A stretch of 37,574 nt of DNA from Akkermansia muciniphila (GTDB lineage Bacteria; Verrucomicrobiota; Verrucomicrobiia; Limisphaerales; UBA9464), in the NCBI GenBank assembly GCA_945898055.1, contig CAMDGV010000041.1, forward strand, positions 1 through 37,574, written 5' to 3'. Below the pieces are notes generated by a model, which had not been told where the DNA came from, did not search any database, and saw only the letters and a list, made by a program, of their open reading frames with translations. The position numbers and the translations under genes were made by a program. Shown here in pieces: positions 24,001 through 33,152 of this stretch; position 1 is the first letter of the stretch; each line of letters begins with the position of its first letter.

Positions 24001-26612
24001 TGCGCGCCCTCGGCTCAGCACTGCTCCTTTGCTCGTTCGGCCTCGCCATTCAAGCCGCTGACCTGCCCGCGCGAGCGTTCTTCGAGAAGCACTGCATTGA
24101 ATGCCATAATGCCGAGACGAAGAAGGGCGGTCTCGACCTAAATTCGCTCCAGCCTGACTTGGCCGACCCAGATACCTTCGCGCGCTGGGTGAAGGTTTAT
24201 GATCGTATCGATTCTGGCGAGATGCCGCCAAAAAAGAAGCCGCGTCCGCCTGCACAGAAGACCACGGCGATGACGAAGTGGCTGCGCACCTCGCTGGTCA
24301 GCGCAGAACAGAAAAAGCTCGGCAGTGAAGGGCGCACCGGCCTCCGGCGGCTGACGCGCGCCGAGTATGAGAATACGATGCGTGATCTGTTCGACCTGCC
24401 GGGCCTTGCTCTGGCGGGCGATCTTCCGCCCGACGGCTCCGCCCATGGTTTTGACAACAACAGCGACGCGCTCGACATTTCGCATGTTAACCTCGCTAAG
24501 TACGTCGAGGCTGCCGACAAGACGCTCGATTTGGCCATCGCCACGCAGCCGCAGGCGCCGACTGTCCGCAAGGAGCGACTTTCGCTGGTGCAGCCGGGTG
24601 GGTTCGTGGCGCACGTCGTCATGAATGGCGACGGCGTGCTGCTCCGCAACAAGATGCCGGACCCGGAATTTCCCCCCGCCGGCGAGCCGGGGAGCCACCT
24701 CGACGAAGGCGCGCATGAACGGATGGAATCTTTTGCGCGCGGCAGCACCGTCGGGCTTTTCCGGCACGAGGACGAATCGTTGAGCCCGTATTTTGCGGCC
24801 CAGGTCACCATTTATCCTGGGATGTATCGCGTGCGTACCTCTCTGTGGAGTTTTCAGTGGGACAAGGGCGCGGTGCTTCCGGCGCGCGGCACGGAAGCAG
24901 CCCGGTTGTCCGTCGTGCAACTCACGGGCGACGGCCGCGGCGGGCAGCATCCGAGCTATGTGCTCGGTTACTACGATGCGCCGTCCATGGCAGCAAAGGA
25001 GCACGAGGTGATGACGTGGATGAATCACAACGAAATCATCGGCTTCAATGTCGCCTCGCTTGCGCCCGTCGCGAACTATAACCGCAAGGGCCGCGCGATG
25101 GCGTTCACCGGTCCGGGAATTGCCTGCGACTGGCTCGATATTGAAGGCCCGATCCATGACGTGTGGCCGCCTCGGGCGCACCGGCTTCTGTTTGGCGACC
25201 TGCCGCTCGTGGAGTGGAAGATGAGCACCAATGAGGGCGTGCGCGGGCCGGCGCGGATAAAAGTGCGGCAGATCGGTGCCGGGAAGAATCGGCCTGATCC
25301 GGACCAGGGTCTGTGGACCGTGCAAAGCGCGCAACCGCTCGCCGACGCCGACCGTCTGCTGGCGGCGTTTTTGCCGAAGGCCTTTCGGCGTACGGTGGCT
25401 GCCGAGGTGCGTCGTGAATATGTTGCGAAGGTTGAGGAACGGCTGAAGGCGGGCGATTGTTTCGAGGCGGCGATTCGCTGGGCTTATCGCGCTGCGCTGT
25501 GTTCGCCGGATTTTTTGTATCACGTTGAACACTCAGGCGCGCTGGACGATGACGCGCTCGCGTCGCGACTCTCGTATTTCCTCTGGAACTCGATGCCGGA
25601 TGCGCAGCTCAGGAAAGTCGCTGCTACCGGACAATTGCGCACGCCCAAGAGACTGCACGGTGAAGTCGAACGGATGTTGCAGGACGCTAGGTCCAGACGC
25701 TTCATCGAAGATTTTCCGGGGCAATGGCTCAAGCTGCGAGCCATCGGCGCGAACGACCCCGACAAAAAGCTCTATCCAGAATTCAGCCCCTACTTGCAGG
25801 ACTCAATGGTCGCCGAGACGCGCGCCTACTTCCGCGAGATCCTGGAGAAGAACCTTGATGCGCGGCATCTCGTGCGCTCGGACTTCGCGATGCTGAACGA
25901 GAAGTTAGCGAAACATTACGGCATCGTGGGCGTGACCGGCTCGCAGATTCGCCGCGTGCCGCTGCCGGCGGACTGCCCGCGCGGCGGGTTCATTACTCAG
26001 GGCGCGATTCTCAAAGTCACGGCCAACGGCACCACCACCTCGCCGGTGCCGCGCGGCGCCTTTGTGGAGGACCGCATCTTCGGCCGCCCGCCCGAACCAC
26101 CGCCCGCGAACATCGCCGCCGTCGAGCCGGACGTGCGCGGTACGACCACCATCCGCGAGTTGCTCGACAAGCATCGCAACGACCCGACGTGTGCGAGTTG
26201 CCACGCGAAGATTGACCCGCCTGGTTTTGCCCTGGAGAGCTTTGATGTTATCGGGGGCTTTCGCACGCGCTACCGATCCGTCGGCCAGGGCGACCCGGCC
26301 GAGCGCGGCACGATTGACCCGTTTATCGGGATCAGCTTCAAGCTTGGCTCCGCCGTGGACGCGAGCGGCGCGCTACCCGACGAGCGAAAGTTCGGTGACA
26401 TCCGCGAATTTCAGAAGCTTGCTACCGCCGACTCGACGTTGTTGTTGAAGAACCTCGCGCGGCAACTCGCCATCTATGCGACGGGACGCGACCTTGCCTT
26501 CAGCGACCGGGAGCAACTCGCCGCCGTTATCGCCAGGACAAAGAAGCGGGGCGGCGGCGTCCGCACGCTCATTCACGAACTCACGCAGAGCCAGCTTTTC
26601 CAGACCCAATGA
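24000..26612 (+). CDS. DUF1587/DUF1592/DUF1588/DUF1585 di-CXXCH cytochrome-type protein
   Basis: An 870-residue secreted protein. Signal peptide MRALGSALLLCSFGLAIQAA is followed by a haem c motif CIECH (32-36) and a candidate axial methionine in SGEMPPKKKP. Then come DUF1587 (GRTGLRRLTRAEYENTMRDL), DUF1595-like, DUF1592 (ALASRLSYFLWNSMPDAQLR, FPGQWLKLRAIGANDP) and DUF1588 (GGFITQGAILKVTANGTTTS, PVPRGAFVEDRIFG) regions. A second CXXCH is CASCH at 731-735 in TCASCHAKIDPPGFALESFD, and the protein ends with DUF1585 (LARQLAIYATGRDLAFSDRE). Typically paired with a DUF1552 protein, as here. It overlaps the serine hydrolase stop by one base and the next gene by four, indicating translational coupling. 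The reaction catalysed by the family is not established. Confidence 0.92.
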   Translation: MRALGSALLLCSFGLAIQAADLPARAFFEKHCIECHNAETKKGGLDLNSLQPDLADPDTFARWVKVYDRIDSGEMPPKKKPRPPAQKTTAMTKWLRTSLVSAEQKKLGSEGRTGLRRLTRAEYENTMRDLFDLPGLALAGDLPPDGSAHGFDNNSDALDISHVNLAKYVEAADKTLDLAIATQPQAPTVRKERLSLVQPGGFVAHVVMNGDGVLLRNKMPDPEFPPAGEPGSHLDEGAHERMESFARGSTVGLFRHEDESLSPYFAAQVTIYPGMYRVRTSLWSFQWDKGAVLPARGTEAARLSVVQLTGDGRGGQHPSYVLGYYDAPSMAAKEHEVMTWMNHNEIIGFNVASLAPVANYNRKGRAMAFTGPGIACDWLDIEGPIHDVWPPRAHRLLFGDLPLVEWKMSTNEGVRGPARIKVRQIGAGKNRPDPDQGLWTVQSAQPLADADRLLAAFLPKAFRRTVAAEVRREYVAKVEERLKAGDCFEAAIRWAYRAALCSPDFLYHVEHSGALDDDALASRLSYFLWNSMPDAQLRKVAATGQLRTPKRLHGEVERMLQDARSRRFIEDFPGQWLKLRAIGANDPDKKLYPEFSPYLQDSMVAETRAYFREILEKNLDARHLVRSDFAMLNEKLAKHYGIVGVTGSQIRRVPLPADCPRGGFITQGAILKVTANGTTTSPVPRGAFVEDRIFGRPPEPPPANIAAVEPDVRGTTTIRELLDKHRNDPTCASCHAKIDPPGFALESFDVIGGFRTRYRSVGQGDPAERGTIDPFIGISFKLGSAVDASGALPDERKFGDIREFQKLATADSTLLLKNLARQLAIYATGRDLAFSDREQLAAVIARTKKRGGGVRTLIHELTQSQLFQTQ

Positions 26613-27172
26613 AGACACTGCATCGCATTATGGAGGGATTCCTGTGTGTGACTCTAGTCGCAACGACCTTCGCCGCGGACGAGAAACCCGCGCCACCTCA
26701 AAAGTTCAAGCACCGCGTCACCGGACTTTTTCAACCCGACCGGGTGGACGACCTGCGTAGAGTTGTCGCGCCGCTGTCCGACGTGACGCTAGTGAGCGTG
26801 GATTTTAAATCAGCCGAGGCCGTCTTCAACTACGCCGCCGCCAAGCTCGGTGAAGGCAAGCCGGAAAAAGCATTGGAACATCTCGACAACCTTATCCGCA
26901 ACGCGTCGCGCTCGACCCTCGGCATCAAGCCGCTCTCCGCCACGCCGAGGGAGAAGCTCACGCCCGTCGAAATCAGCGTGTTCGGCCTCGACTGCAAGGC
27001 CTGCGCGCTGGTCGCCTACGAAGCCGTCGCAAGGGTTGACGGGGTGGAACAGGCCACCGTCAGCTTCAAGGAGGGCCGCGTGGCAGCGATGATTGATGGC
27101 ACGAAAACAAAGCGCGAAGCGCTTATCGATGCGCTCAAGAAAGCACGCGTTGAACTCTCAGCGAAGCAATGA
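26609..27172 (+). CDS. Secreted heavy-metal-associated (HMA) domain protein
   Basis: A 187-residue protein with an N-terminal signal (IMEGFLCVTLVATTFAADE). The C-terminal HMA domain (about 120-182) carries CxxC at Cys129-Cys132 in FGLDCKACALVAYEAVARVD followed by GVEQATVSFKEG, a ferredoxin-like copper/metal-binding fold. The N-terminal half (about 45-110: DDLRRVVAPLSDVTLVSVDF, NYAAAKLGEGKPEKALEHLD) resembles a degenerate second HMA unit without cysteines. The ATG overlaps the upstream TGA (ATGA, 26609-26612), so it is made together with the di-haem protein. Metal delivery or redox support in the periplasm is an inference from this coupling. Confidence 0.8.
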   Translation: MKTLHRIMEGFLCVTLVATTFAADEKPAPPQKFKHRVTGLFQPDRVDDLRRVVAPLSDVTLVSVDFKSAEAVFNYAAAKLGEGKPEKALEHLDNLIRNASRSTLGIKPLSATPREKLTPVEISVFGLDCKACALVAYEAVARVDGVEQATVSFKEGRVAAMIDGTKTKREALIDALKKARVELSAKQ

Positions 27173-27211
27173 CGGCCCTCTCCATTCAGAGAAAGTGAAA
27201 AGACTTACTTT

Positions 27212-28474
27212 ATGAAAGCTGCTTACGTTATGACACGAGAACCGCTCTCCCGCCGGGCCTTCCTGCGCGGCACCGGCATTGCCCTCACGTTGCCGTTCCT
27301 CGACGCCATGCTGCCCGCGTTCGGGGCCGCCGCTAACGCCAGCACCACGCCGCGCCGAATGGTGTGTATCGAGACTAACATGGGCATCTTGCCGCAGTTT
27401 TTTTTCCCAGAGCAGCCGGGCCGTGACTACGTGTCCAGCCCGTATTTGGACCGCCTAGCCGCCCATCGCAAACAATTGACCGTCCTCTCCGGCGTGAGCC
27501 ATCCCGGCGTCACCGGCGCGCACGCGGCGGAGAGGTGCTTCCTCACCGGCACGCCGCACCCGGAACGCGGTGGGTTTCGGAATTGGATTTCACTGGACCA
27601 GTTCGCCGCCGAGCAAGTTGGCAACCGCACACGCCACCCGTCGCTCGTGCTGGCGATGAGCAGCGAAGGTGCGACCCTCAGCTACACACGTAGCGGCGCG
27701 CCCATCCCAGCGGAGAAAAGCCCGAAGAAGCTATTTCAAAAACTGTTCGTCCAGGGTAATTCCAAGGAAGTTGCGGCCAACGTGGAAGCATTGCAACAGG
27801 GCCGCAGTCTGCTCGATTTCGTCGGTGATCAGTCCAAGCGCCTGAACCGCTCGCTCTCCAAAGCCGACCAGACCCGCATGGACCAATACTACACGTCCGT
27901 CCGCGACCTCGAACAACGCCTGCATAGTTCCGAGGAATGGGAATACAAGCCCAAGCCCGTCGTGACCGTCCAAGCGCCCGAGGACATCGACGACGCGAAG
28001 GAATTCGTGGCCAAGACGCGCCTGATGTTTGACGTGATGAAACTCGCGCTGGAGACCGATTCCACGAGGCTCCTCTCGCTCTTCATCGACACGACCGTCA
28101 TCCATAACATTACGCATCACGGCAACCGTCCGGAAGCGCTCAGCGAATTGCGCGGCCACGAGGAGAAACAGTTCGACGCCTTGAACGGTTTTCTCAACGC
28201 CCTCGCCGCGACGAAGGAGCAAGGCGAGCCTCTCCTAGAACGTACGATGGTTCTCTACGGCACTCCGATGGGCAGCGCGAATTCGCACTCGAACGTGAAC
28301 CTGCCGGTGCTGCTGGCCGGCGGCGGCTTCAAACACGGCCAACACCTCTCATTCAACAAGGAGAACAACTATCCTCTGGCGAATCTTTACATCTCCATGC
28401 TCCAGCGCCTCGGCCTCGAGACCGACCAGTTCAGCACTGGCAAGGGCACTCTGCGCGGACTGGAAATGGCTTAG
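27212..28474 (+). CDS. DUF1552 family protein, Tat-exported
   Basis: A 420-residue DUF1552 protein. Twin-arginine signal PLSRRAFLRGTGIALTLPFL. Family features: RRMVCIETNMGILPQFFFPE, TVLSGVSHPGVTGAHAAERC, FLTGTPHPERGGFRNWISLD, LLSLFIDTTVIHNITHHGNR and LPVLLAGGGFKHGQHLSF. ATG 27230 (MTREPLSRRAF) would give a more usual Tat leader length. DUF1552 proteins are the habitual partners of DUF1592-type cytochromes and have a predicted alkaline-phosphatase-like fold; activity unknown. It lies 39 bp after the HMA gene, and a truncated secreted gene follows. Confidence 0.92.
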   Translation: MKAAYVMTREPLSRRAFLRGTGIALTLPFLDAMLPAFGAAANASTTPRRMVCIETNMGILPQFFFPEQPGRDYVSSPYLDRLAAHRKQLTVLSGVSHPGVTGAHAAERCFLTGTPHPERGGFRNWISLDQFAAEQVGNRTRHPSLVLAMSSEGATLSYTRSGAPIPAEKSPKKLFQKLFVQGNSKEVAANVEALQQGRSLLDFVGDQSKRLNRSLSKADQTRMDQYYTSVRDLEQRLHSSEEWEYKPKPVVTVQAPEDIDDAKEFVAKTRLMFDVMKLALETDSTRLLSLFIDTTVIHNITHHGNRPEALSELRGHEEKQFDALNGFLNALAATKEQGEPLLERTMVLYGTPMGSANSHSNVNLPVLLAGGGFKHGQHLSFNKENNYPLANLYISMLQRLGLETDQFSTGKGTLRGLEMA

Positions 28475-28556
28475 CAACTGAGCGGACCCATCGTGGAGCC
28501 GAGGTAAATTCGTGCTGGGCGACGGCGGGCCCGCGCGGCAGGTTACGACTCTCAAT

Positions 28557-28652
28557 ATGACCAGTGCTTGTCACATTTTCGCGGCCATCGCCGCGTTGAT
28601 CTTACTCGTGCCCGGTCGCGCGGAGGAGCTTGGTAAGAATTTGCTTTTTTGA
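28557..28652 (+). pseudogene. Secreted protein gene truncated at repeat G
   Basis: ATG 28557 encodes a textbook signal peptide, MTSACHIFAAIAALILLVPG followed by RAEELGKNLLF, then TGA at 28650-28652. The last codons (KNLLF, stop) are repeat copy G. The frame therefore begins as a normal exported protein, downstream of and on the same strand as the DUF1552 operon, and is cut within the repeat. The lost body cannot be identified. Confidence 0.6.
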
Positions 28653-28657
28653 CGCGG
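28634..28657 (-). repeat. Dispersed junction repeat, copy G, inverted
   Basis: The plus strand reads TAAGAATTTGCTTTTTTGAC then GCGG. The minus strand therefore matches copy D (15793-15816) at 21 of 24 bases. It is the only copy found in this orientation, and it terminates a secreted-protein frame. Confidence 0.75.
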
Positions 28658-29099
28658 AAGGTTAACCGGCCCGCGCGCGAGCCTGCCCGCCTTGGCGACA
28701 GGTGGCAGCGAGACGGGGCAACTGCTTTCCGGTTTGGCTGAAGGATCGCTCCAGTCGGTGCGGCGCGCTGTATCTTTGCTCGATCAAGCTGCGCAGGCCA
28801 AAGAAATGCTGGTAACCTCGAGCATCCGGAAAGAGTGTGCTTTCAGGCGGCGCCCCTTCGGAAGGCAACTAGCGGGCTGCGCCCTTTGCGTTTGGCGTTG
28901 GCTTTGCGACCCGGAGCCAGCAAACGGTCCGAAGCACAGGATTCGGCTTTTGAATCGGGCTGCAGCCTTTGCCTCAACCCATCGGCCCGTTGCAGAGACC
29001 CGCATTGGGTCGCTTGGACTCCCCCCGTTCTCTTAGGCCCGGCGGTGGGAGAAAAGTTGGAACAAGGTGGGCGGTGTCGGCCCGTTTAATCTTAGGTAA

Positions 29100-29174
29100 T
29101 GGCAGTGAGTTCAGCGGTATAAGGGCTGGTTTACACCGAGTGGATTAAGTGTTCGATTCTCTTTTCGTTCCTAC
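29100..29174 (+). tRNA. Degenerate tRNA-Val(TAC)-like relic
   Basis: The sequence folds into a tRNA order. A D-arm-like GTTCAGCGGTATAAGG has only the two inner pairs. The anticodon arm is GCTGG-TTTACAC-CGAGT with four of five pairs and anticodon TAC. The T arm AAGTG-TTCGATT-CTCTT has four of five pairs. The acceptor stem pairs poorly and the end reads CCTA rather than CCA. The layout is too regular for chance, but the mismatches suggest a pseudo-tRNA, possibly a remnant of an integration target. Confidence 0.35.
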
Positions 29175-29269
29175 ACGATAACCCGCCAGCGCTCGTTTTC
29201 ATTTAGTCCGCTTTTACCTCGACCTCGAAAACTGAATTCAGAGCTGGTCCAAATCCTTGACCTTTTCAA

Positions 29270-29295
29270 CAGAAAATTCTCGCAGAAAATTCTCA
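29270..29295. repeat. 13-bp tandem duplication
   Basis: CAGAAAATTCTC followed by G and then A: two adjacent copies (29270-29282, 29283-29295), differing in the last base, in the leader of the FG-GAP gene. Confidence 0.7.
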
Positions 29296-29387
29296 AAGTA
29301 AACTTTACCATTGTCCGTCAGAAAAGATGTTTTAGACGCTTTGCTGTTGCCCCTTTAATCATCAGCCTTTGGGCATCTCGACATCCA

Positions 29388-32300
29388 ATGGACTCCTTTC
29401 ATTTGCGGCACGAACTGTCTCAACTTCTGACCTCAGCATCTCCCTCTTACGGTCGAAGTCGGTGGTTCCTTCGTGTTTTGATCCTCTTAAACTTTACCCT
29501 TTTAGCGGCAAACCTTCGGGGTGCTGATTCGGTGGGCACGCGTCATTGGCCAGCGCTCTCCACTCCCTACCTAAAGCCGGGTTTCACGCTGCTGGAGCCT
29601 CGAATTACCGGCGTGCTCTTTACCAATCAACTCCAAGGAGATCTTGCTCTGACCAATGCAGTTGCACATAACGGTTCCGGGGTGGCACTGGGAGATGTCG
29701 ATGGTGACGGTTGGCAGGATATTTATTTGTGCGCACTGCAAGGCCCTAACCGTCTTTATCGCAACCTCGGTCATTGGCGGTTTATCGAAATGGAGTTAGG
29801 TGAAGCCGCCTGCCCCAGTCAGCTTTCAACGGGTGCCGTCTTTGCCGATATTGATGGCGATGACGATCTCGACCTTTTGGTTAATGGGATAAAATCGGGC
29901 ACTCGGCTTTTTCTCAATGACGGTAAAGGGCACTGGACAGAGAGTACGAATTCAGGACTTTCGCGGTCCGCATCCGCTACCTCAATGGCACTCGCTGACA
30001 TCGACGGCGATGGCGATCTGGACCTTTATTGCACCCACTATAGTGACGTCCTCTATTTGGCTGATCCCACGACCCAGATTACCCTCGGTCAACAGGGCGG
30101 TAAAAGGACGGTGACTCAGGTTAATGGACAACCCGCCACTTTGGTTCCTTGGAAGGATCGTTTTGAAGTGCTTGCCACGGGCGAGGTCCGTGAATTAGCG
30201 GAAGCGGATGGATTTTATCGAAATGACGGGGGCGGGCATTTTACTCCCATTCAACATGATCCTGGGACTTTTCAAGATGAAGCGGGACAAAGCATTCCTG
30301 CTGATCGGTTCCTCGGGTTAGCGGTGATGTTCCGCGATATCAATGGGGATGGTGCCCCAGACTTCTATGTTGCCAATGACACGGGGGCGCCCGACCGCTG
30401 CTGGGTGAACACCGGAAAAGGAACCTTCCGACGTCTCCAGTCCTCGTTCCTTAAAAAAGGGAGCCACTCTTCGATGGGACTGGATTTCGCTGATCTTGAT
30501 CGAGATGGACATGTCGATTTGCTGGTGCTCGATATGCTAGCGCGCGATGCGACCACTCGACTGCGGCATCCCAGCAAAGCGGAGCCTGAAATAGCGCTGC
30601 GCGAAGTAGGTGGGGCACCCCTTCTCTTTAATCGAAATACGCTTTTCTTTGGTCGATCAGATGGCTCCTTTGCCGAGGCGGCTCTGATGGCTGGCATCGC
30701 CGCAACCGATTGGTCTTGGAGCGCGGTTTTTCTCGATGTCGATCTGGATGGTTATGAAGATCTCCTAATCTCGAATGGCTTTGAACAAAATATTCTAGAT
30801 CAGGATAGCACCGACCGGATTCGGTTGCGCAAATGGACCCCAGAACAAGTCCGACGCTATCGCCAAATCTATCCGAAATGGACCTCAGCCAATGCCGCCT
30901 TTCGTAATCGAGGCAATGGCTCCTTCGAATCTAAGGGCCCTGCTTGGGGCTTCGACTTGGCTGGGGTCTCCAACGGAATGGCAGTGGCCGATCTGGACAA
31001 CGACGGTGACTTGGACGTGGTGATCAATAATCTCAACGCCCCAGCAAGTCTCTATCGCAATATCGGTTCTGCTCCGCGAATCGCTGTTCGATTAAAAGGG
31101 ATCACTCCCAATACGCAAGGCGTCGGAGCTCTTCTGACTTTGTCCGGTGGTCCGGTGGCGCAAGCTCAGGAGATCATCTCCGGCGGTCGCTACCTTTCCG
31201 GTGACCAAGCTCAGCGGGTCTTCGCCGCTCCTACAAACGCGAGTGCTTCACTTCATTTGGAGGTTCGATGGCGCAACGGTGCTGTCAGTGTTTTCACTAA
31301 TCTCTCCGCCGGCCATATCTATGAAATGGACCAAGCCTCGTCTCAGGTCTTTCCCAAAAAAAATCTAATTCTCCCCGTTACACCCTTCTTTCAAGACGTT
31401 AGCGCACGGATCGATCATCTCCATATTGAAAGCACCTTCAATGATTGGGCCCAGCAACCGCTCTTGCCTCACCGACTTAGTCGACTCGGTCCCGGGTTGG
31501 CTTGGTACGATTTCAATAACGATGGATGGGAAGATCTCCTGATCACAGCCGCTCATGGTCATCCTTTGTCGGTCTTAGCCAACAGAGAAGGCGCCACCTT
31601 TAAGTCCTTACGGGGAGCTGATCTGGCCACGGGCGATCAAGGGGCGCTTGTTGGGTGGGCCGACGGCTTAGGGAATCACGATTTCTTGATTGCCTCTTCC
31701 AATCAGGAACTGCCCCCAGGCCAACCGAGCAAACTAATTCACTATTCTGCAGTCAGTGCTCCACGACAACAGACTAATGACCTCGCCAGCGTTGGAGCTT
31801 TAGCGGTTGCTGACATTGATGGCGACGGCACCTTGGATGTTTTTATGGGAGGCCGCTGGTTGCCAGGGCGTTACCCAGAGGCGGTTGATTCAACGGTTTG
31901 GCGCAATAAAGCAGGTGAACTGCTCCAGGATGCTGCGCTCAGCGCCCCCTTCAAAAAGTTAGGAATGGTCACCGGAGCTTGTTTTGGTGATCTCGACGGG
32001 GACGGAGATGCGGATCTTGTTTTAGCCTTAGAATGGGGCGCTCTCCGTCTTTTTCGCAATCAAGGCGGTCGCTTTGAAGACGCCACCTCCGCTTGGGGAA
32101 TGGCGGCCCATACCGGATTATGGACCAGCTTAGTCCTCGGTGACTTTGATGCAGATGGACGATTGGATATTGCGGCTGGAAACATTGGAAGAAATACACC
32201 TTACGAACTGAATTTACCGAATAAGTTAGGTCTGTTCTATGGTGATTTCAACGGTGACGGATCGGTTCAAATGATTGAAGCATGGCAAAATTCTGGGACT

Positions 32301-33086
32301 TGGTTTCCGATCCGAGATCGGAATTGGCTTGAGCGTGGCATGCCCGATCTACTGCAACGATTCACCACGCACCACGCTTTCAGCAAGGCCAGTATCGAAG
32401 AGCTTTTAGGAAACCAATTCACCGGGGCAAAATACCTAGAAGCAACTGAATTGGAGTCGGCTGTCTTCCTCAATCGAGGATCTCATTTTCATCGAATTGC
32501 ACTCCCTCGCGAAGCTCAATGGGCGACGGTTTCCTCCATCACGACCGCCGACTTTGACGGCGATGGAATCGAGGATCTCTTCATCAGTCAGAATCAATTC
32601 GGTACTGCATCTAATCTGTCACGTGATGACAACGGCCCAGGCACCTGGCTGAAAGGATTTGGTGATGGATCCTTTGTTGCGGTGGATTCAACGGTGAGCG
32701 GAATCCGTATCGACGGAGAACAACGGAGCGCAGCGGTGGCTGACTTTGATCACGACGGACGGATTGATCTCGCGGTCAGTCAAAATAGCGGGTCGACCAA
32801 GCTCTACCAAAATAGAAAGGCGAAGCCAGGCCTTCGACTCCTTCTTAAGGGGCCCCTGAGTAATCCGACCGGGATTGGGACGCTCGTTCGTCTCCACTAT
32901 GTGACTGGCAAGGAGGGGCCCGCTCGATTGATCCAAGCTGGATCAGGGCACTGGTCGCAAGACAGTCCCATTCCTGTTCTCGGAATTGCTCGCCGACCCG
33001 AGTACCTGTGGATTCGTTGGCCTGGCGGGCGTGAACAAAAGGTTCCGATTCCCGAATTTGCGACTGAGTTAAAAGTGTCTTTCTAA
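29388..33086 (+). CDS. Large secreted FG-GAP/VCBS repeat protein with ASPIC/UnbV domains
   Basis: A 1232-residue exported protein with a long N-terminal leader (hydrophobic core LRVLILLNFTLLAANLRGA). About fourteen calcium-binding-type FG-GAP/VCBS repeats are spread through it, for example DVDGDGWQDIYL, DIDGDGDLDLYC, DLDNDGDLDVVI, DFNNDGWEDLLI, DLDGDGDADLVL and DFDHDGRIDLAV. ASPIC/UnbV segments occur about the middle (GVGALLTLSGGPVAQAQEII, SGGRYLSGDQAQRVF) and at the C-terminus (GIGTLVRLHYVTG, IQAGSGHWSQDSPIPVLGIA). This CRTAC1-like architecture is abundant in Verrucomicrobiota and Planctomycetota, and the proteins are expected to form beta-propellers outside the cell. Their role is unknown; binding or adhesion is likely. 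Monocistronic, convergent with the next gene. Confidence 0.9.
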   Translation: MDSFHLRHELSQLLTSASPSYGRSRWFLRVLILLNFTLLAANLRGADSVGTRHWPALSTPYLKPGFTLLEPRITGVLFTNQLQGDLALTNAVAHNGSGVALGDVDGDGWQDIYLCALQGPNRLYRNLGHWRFIEMELGEAACPSQLSTGAVFADIDGDDDLDLLVNGIKSGTRLFLNDGKGHWTESTNSGLSRSASATSMALADIDGDGDLDLYCTHYSDVLYLADPTTQITLGQQGGKRTVTQVNGQPATLVPWKDRFEVLATGEVRELAEADGFYRNDGGGHFTPIQHDPGTFQDEAGQSIPADRFLGLAVMFRDINGDGAPDFYVANDTGAPDRCWVNTGKGTFRRLQSSFLKKGSHSSMGLDFADLDRDGHVDLLVLDMLARDATTRLRHPSKAEPEIALREVGGAPLLFNRNTLFFGRSDGSFAEAALMAGIAATDWSWSAVFLDVDLDGYEDLLISNGFEQNILDQDSTDRIRLRKWTPEQVRRYRQIYPKWTSANAAFRNRGNGSFESKGPAWGFDLAGVSNGMAVADLDNDGDLDVVINNLNAPASLYRNIGSAPRIAVRLKGITPNTQGVGALLTLSGGPVAQAQEIISGGRYLSGDQAQRVFAAPTNASASLHLEVRWRNGAVSVFTNLSAGHIYEMDQASSQVFPKKNLILPVTPFFQDVSARIDHLHIESTFNDWAQQPLLPHRLSRLGPGLAWYDFNNDGWEDLLITAAHGHPLSVLANREGATFKSLRGADLATGDQGALVGWADGLGNHDFLIASSNQELPPGQPSKLIHYSAVSAPRQQTNDLASVGALAVADIDGDGTLDVFMGGRWLPGRYPEAVDSTVWRNKAGELLQDAALSAPFKKLGMVTGACFGDLDGDGDADLVLALEWGALRLFRNQGGRFEDATSAWGMAAHTGLWTSLVLGDFDADGRLDIAAGNIGRNTPYELNLPNKLGLFYGDFNGDGSVQMIEAWQNSGTWFPIRDRNWLERGMPDLLQRFTTHHAFSKASIEELLGNQFTGAKYLEATELESAVFLNRGSHFHRIALPREAQWATVSSITTADFDGDGIEDLFISQNQFGTASNLSRDDNGPGTWLKGFGDGSFVAVDSTVSGIRIDGEQRSAAVADFDHDGRIDLAVSQNSGSTKLYQNRKAKPGLRLLLKGPLSNPTGIGTLVRLHYVTGKEGPARLIQAGSGHWSQDSPIPVLGIARRPEYLWIRWPGGREQKVPIPEFATELKVSF

Positions 33087-33152
33087 GTCCACTTTTTGAT
33101 TTCCAACGGGTACAAAAACCGTATCGATCGACCTCAAAAGCAAGCGCTGTAG

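Larger units (their letters stand above)
28661..29387. other. Intergenic stretch, no gene; tRNA-like relic and short repeat inside
   Basis: About 730 bp. Several frames are open because of the GC-rich composition of the first 400 bp, but none has a recognisable domain. The only structured signals are a tRNA-like sequence near 29100-29174 and a 13-bp tandem repeat at 29270-29295. Confidence 0.4.

Noticed and set aside
24138-25532. A 464-codon open frame on the minus strand
   Set aside because: It is antisense to the di-CXXCH cytochrome gene. It is rich in Arg, His and Pro and without domain motifs, as expected for a shadow frame.
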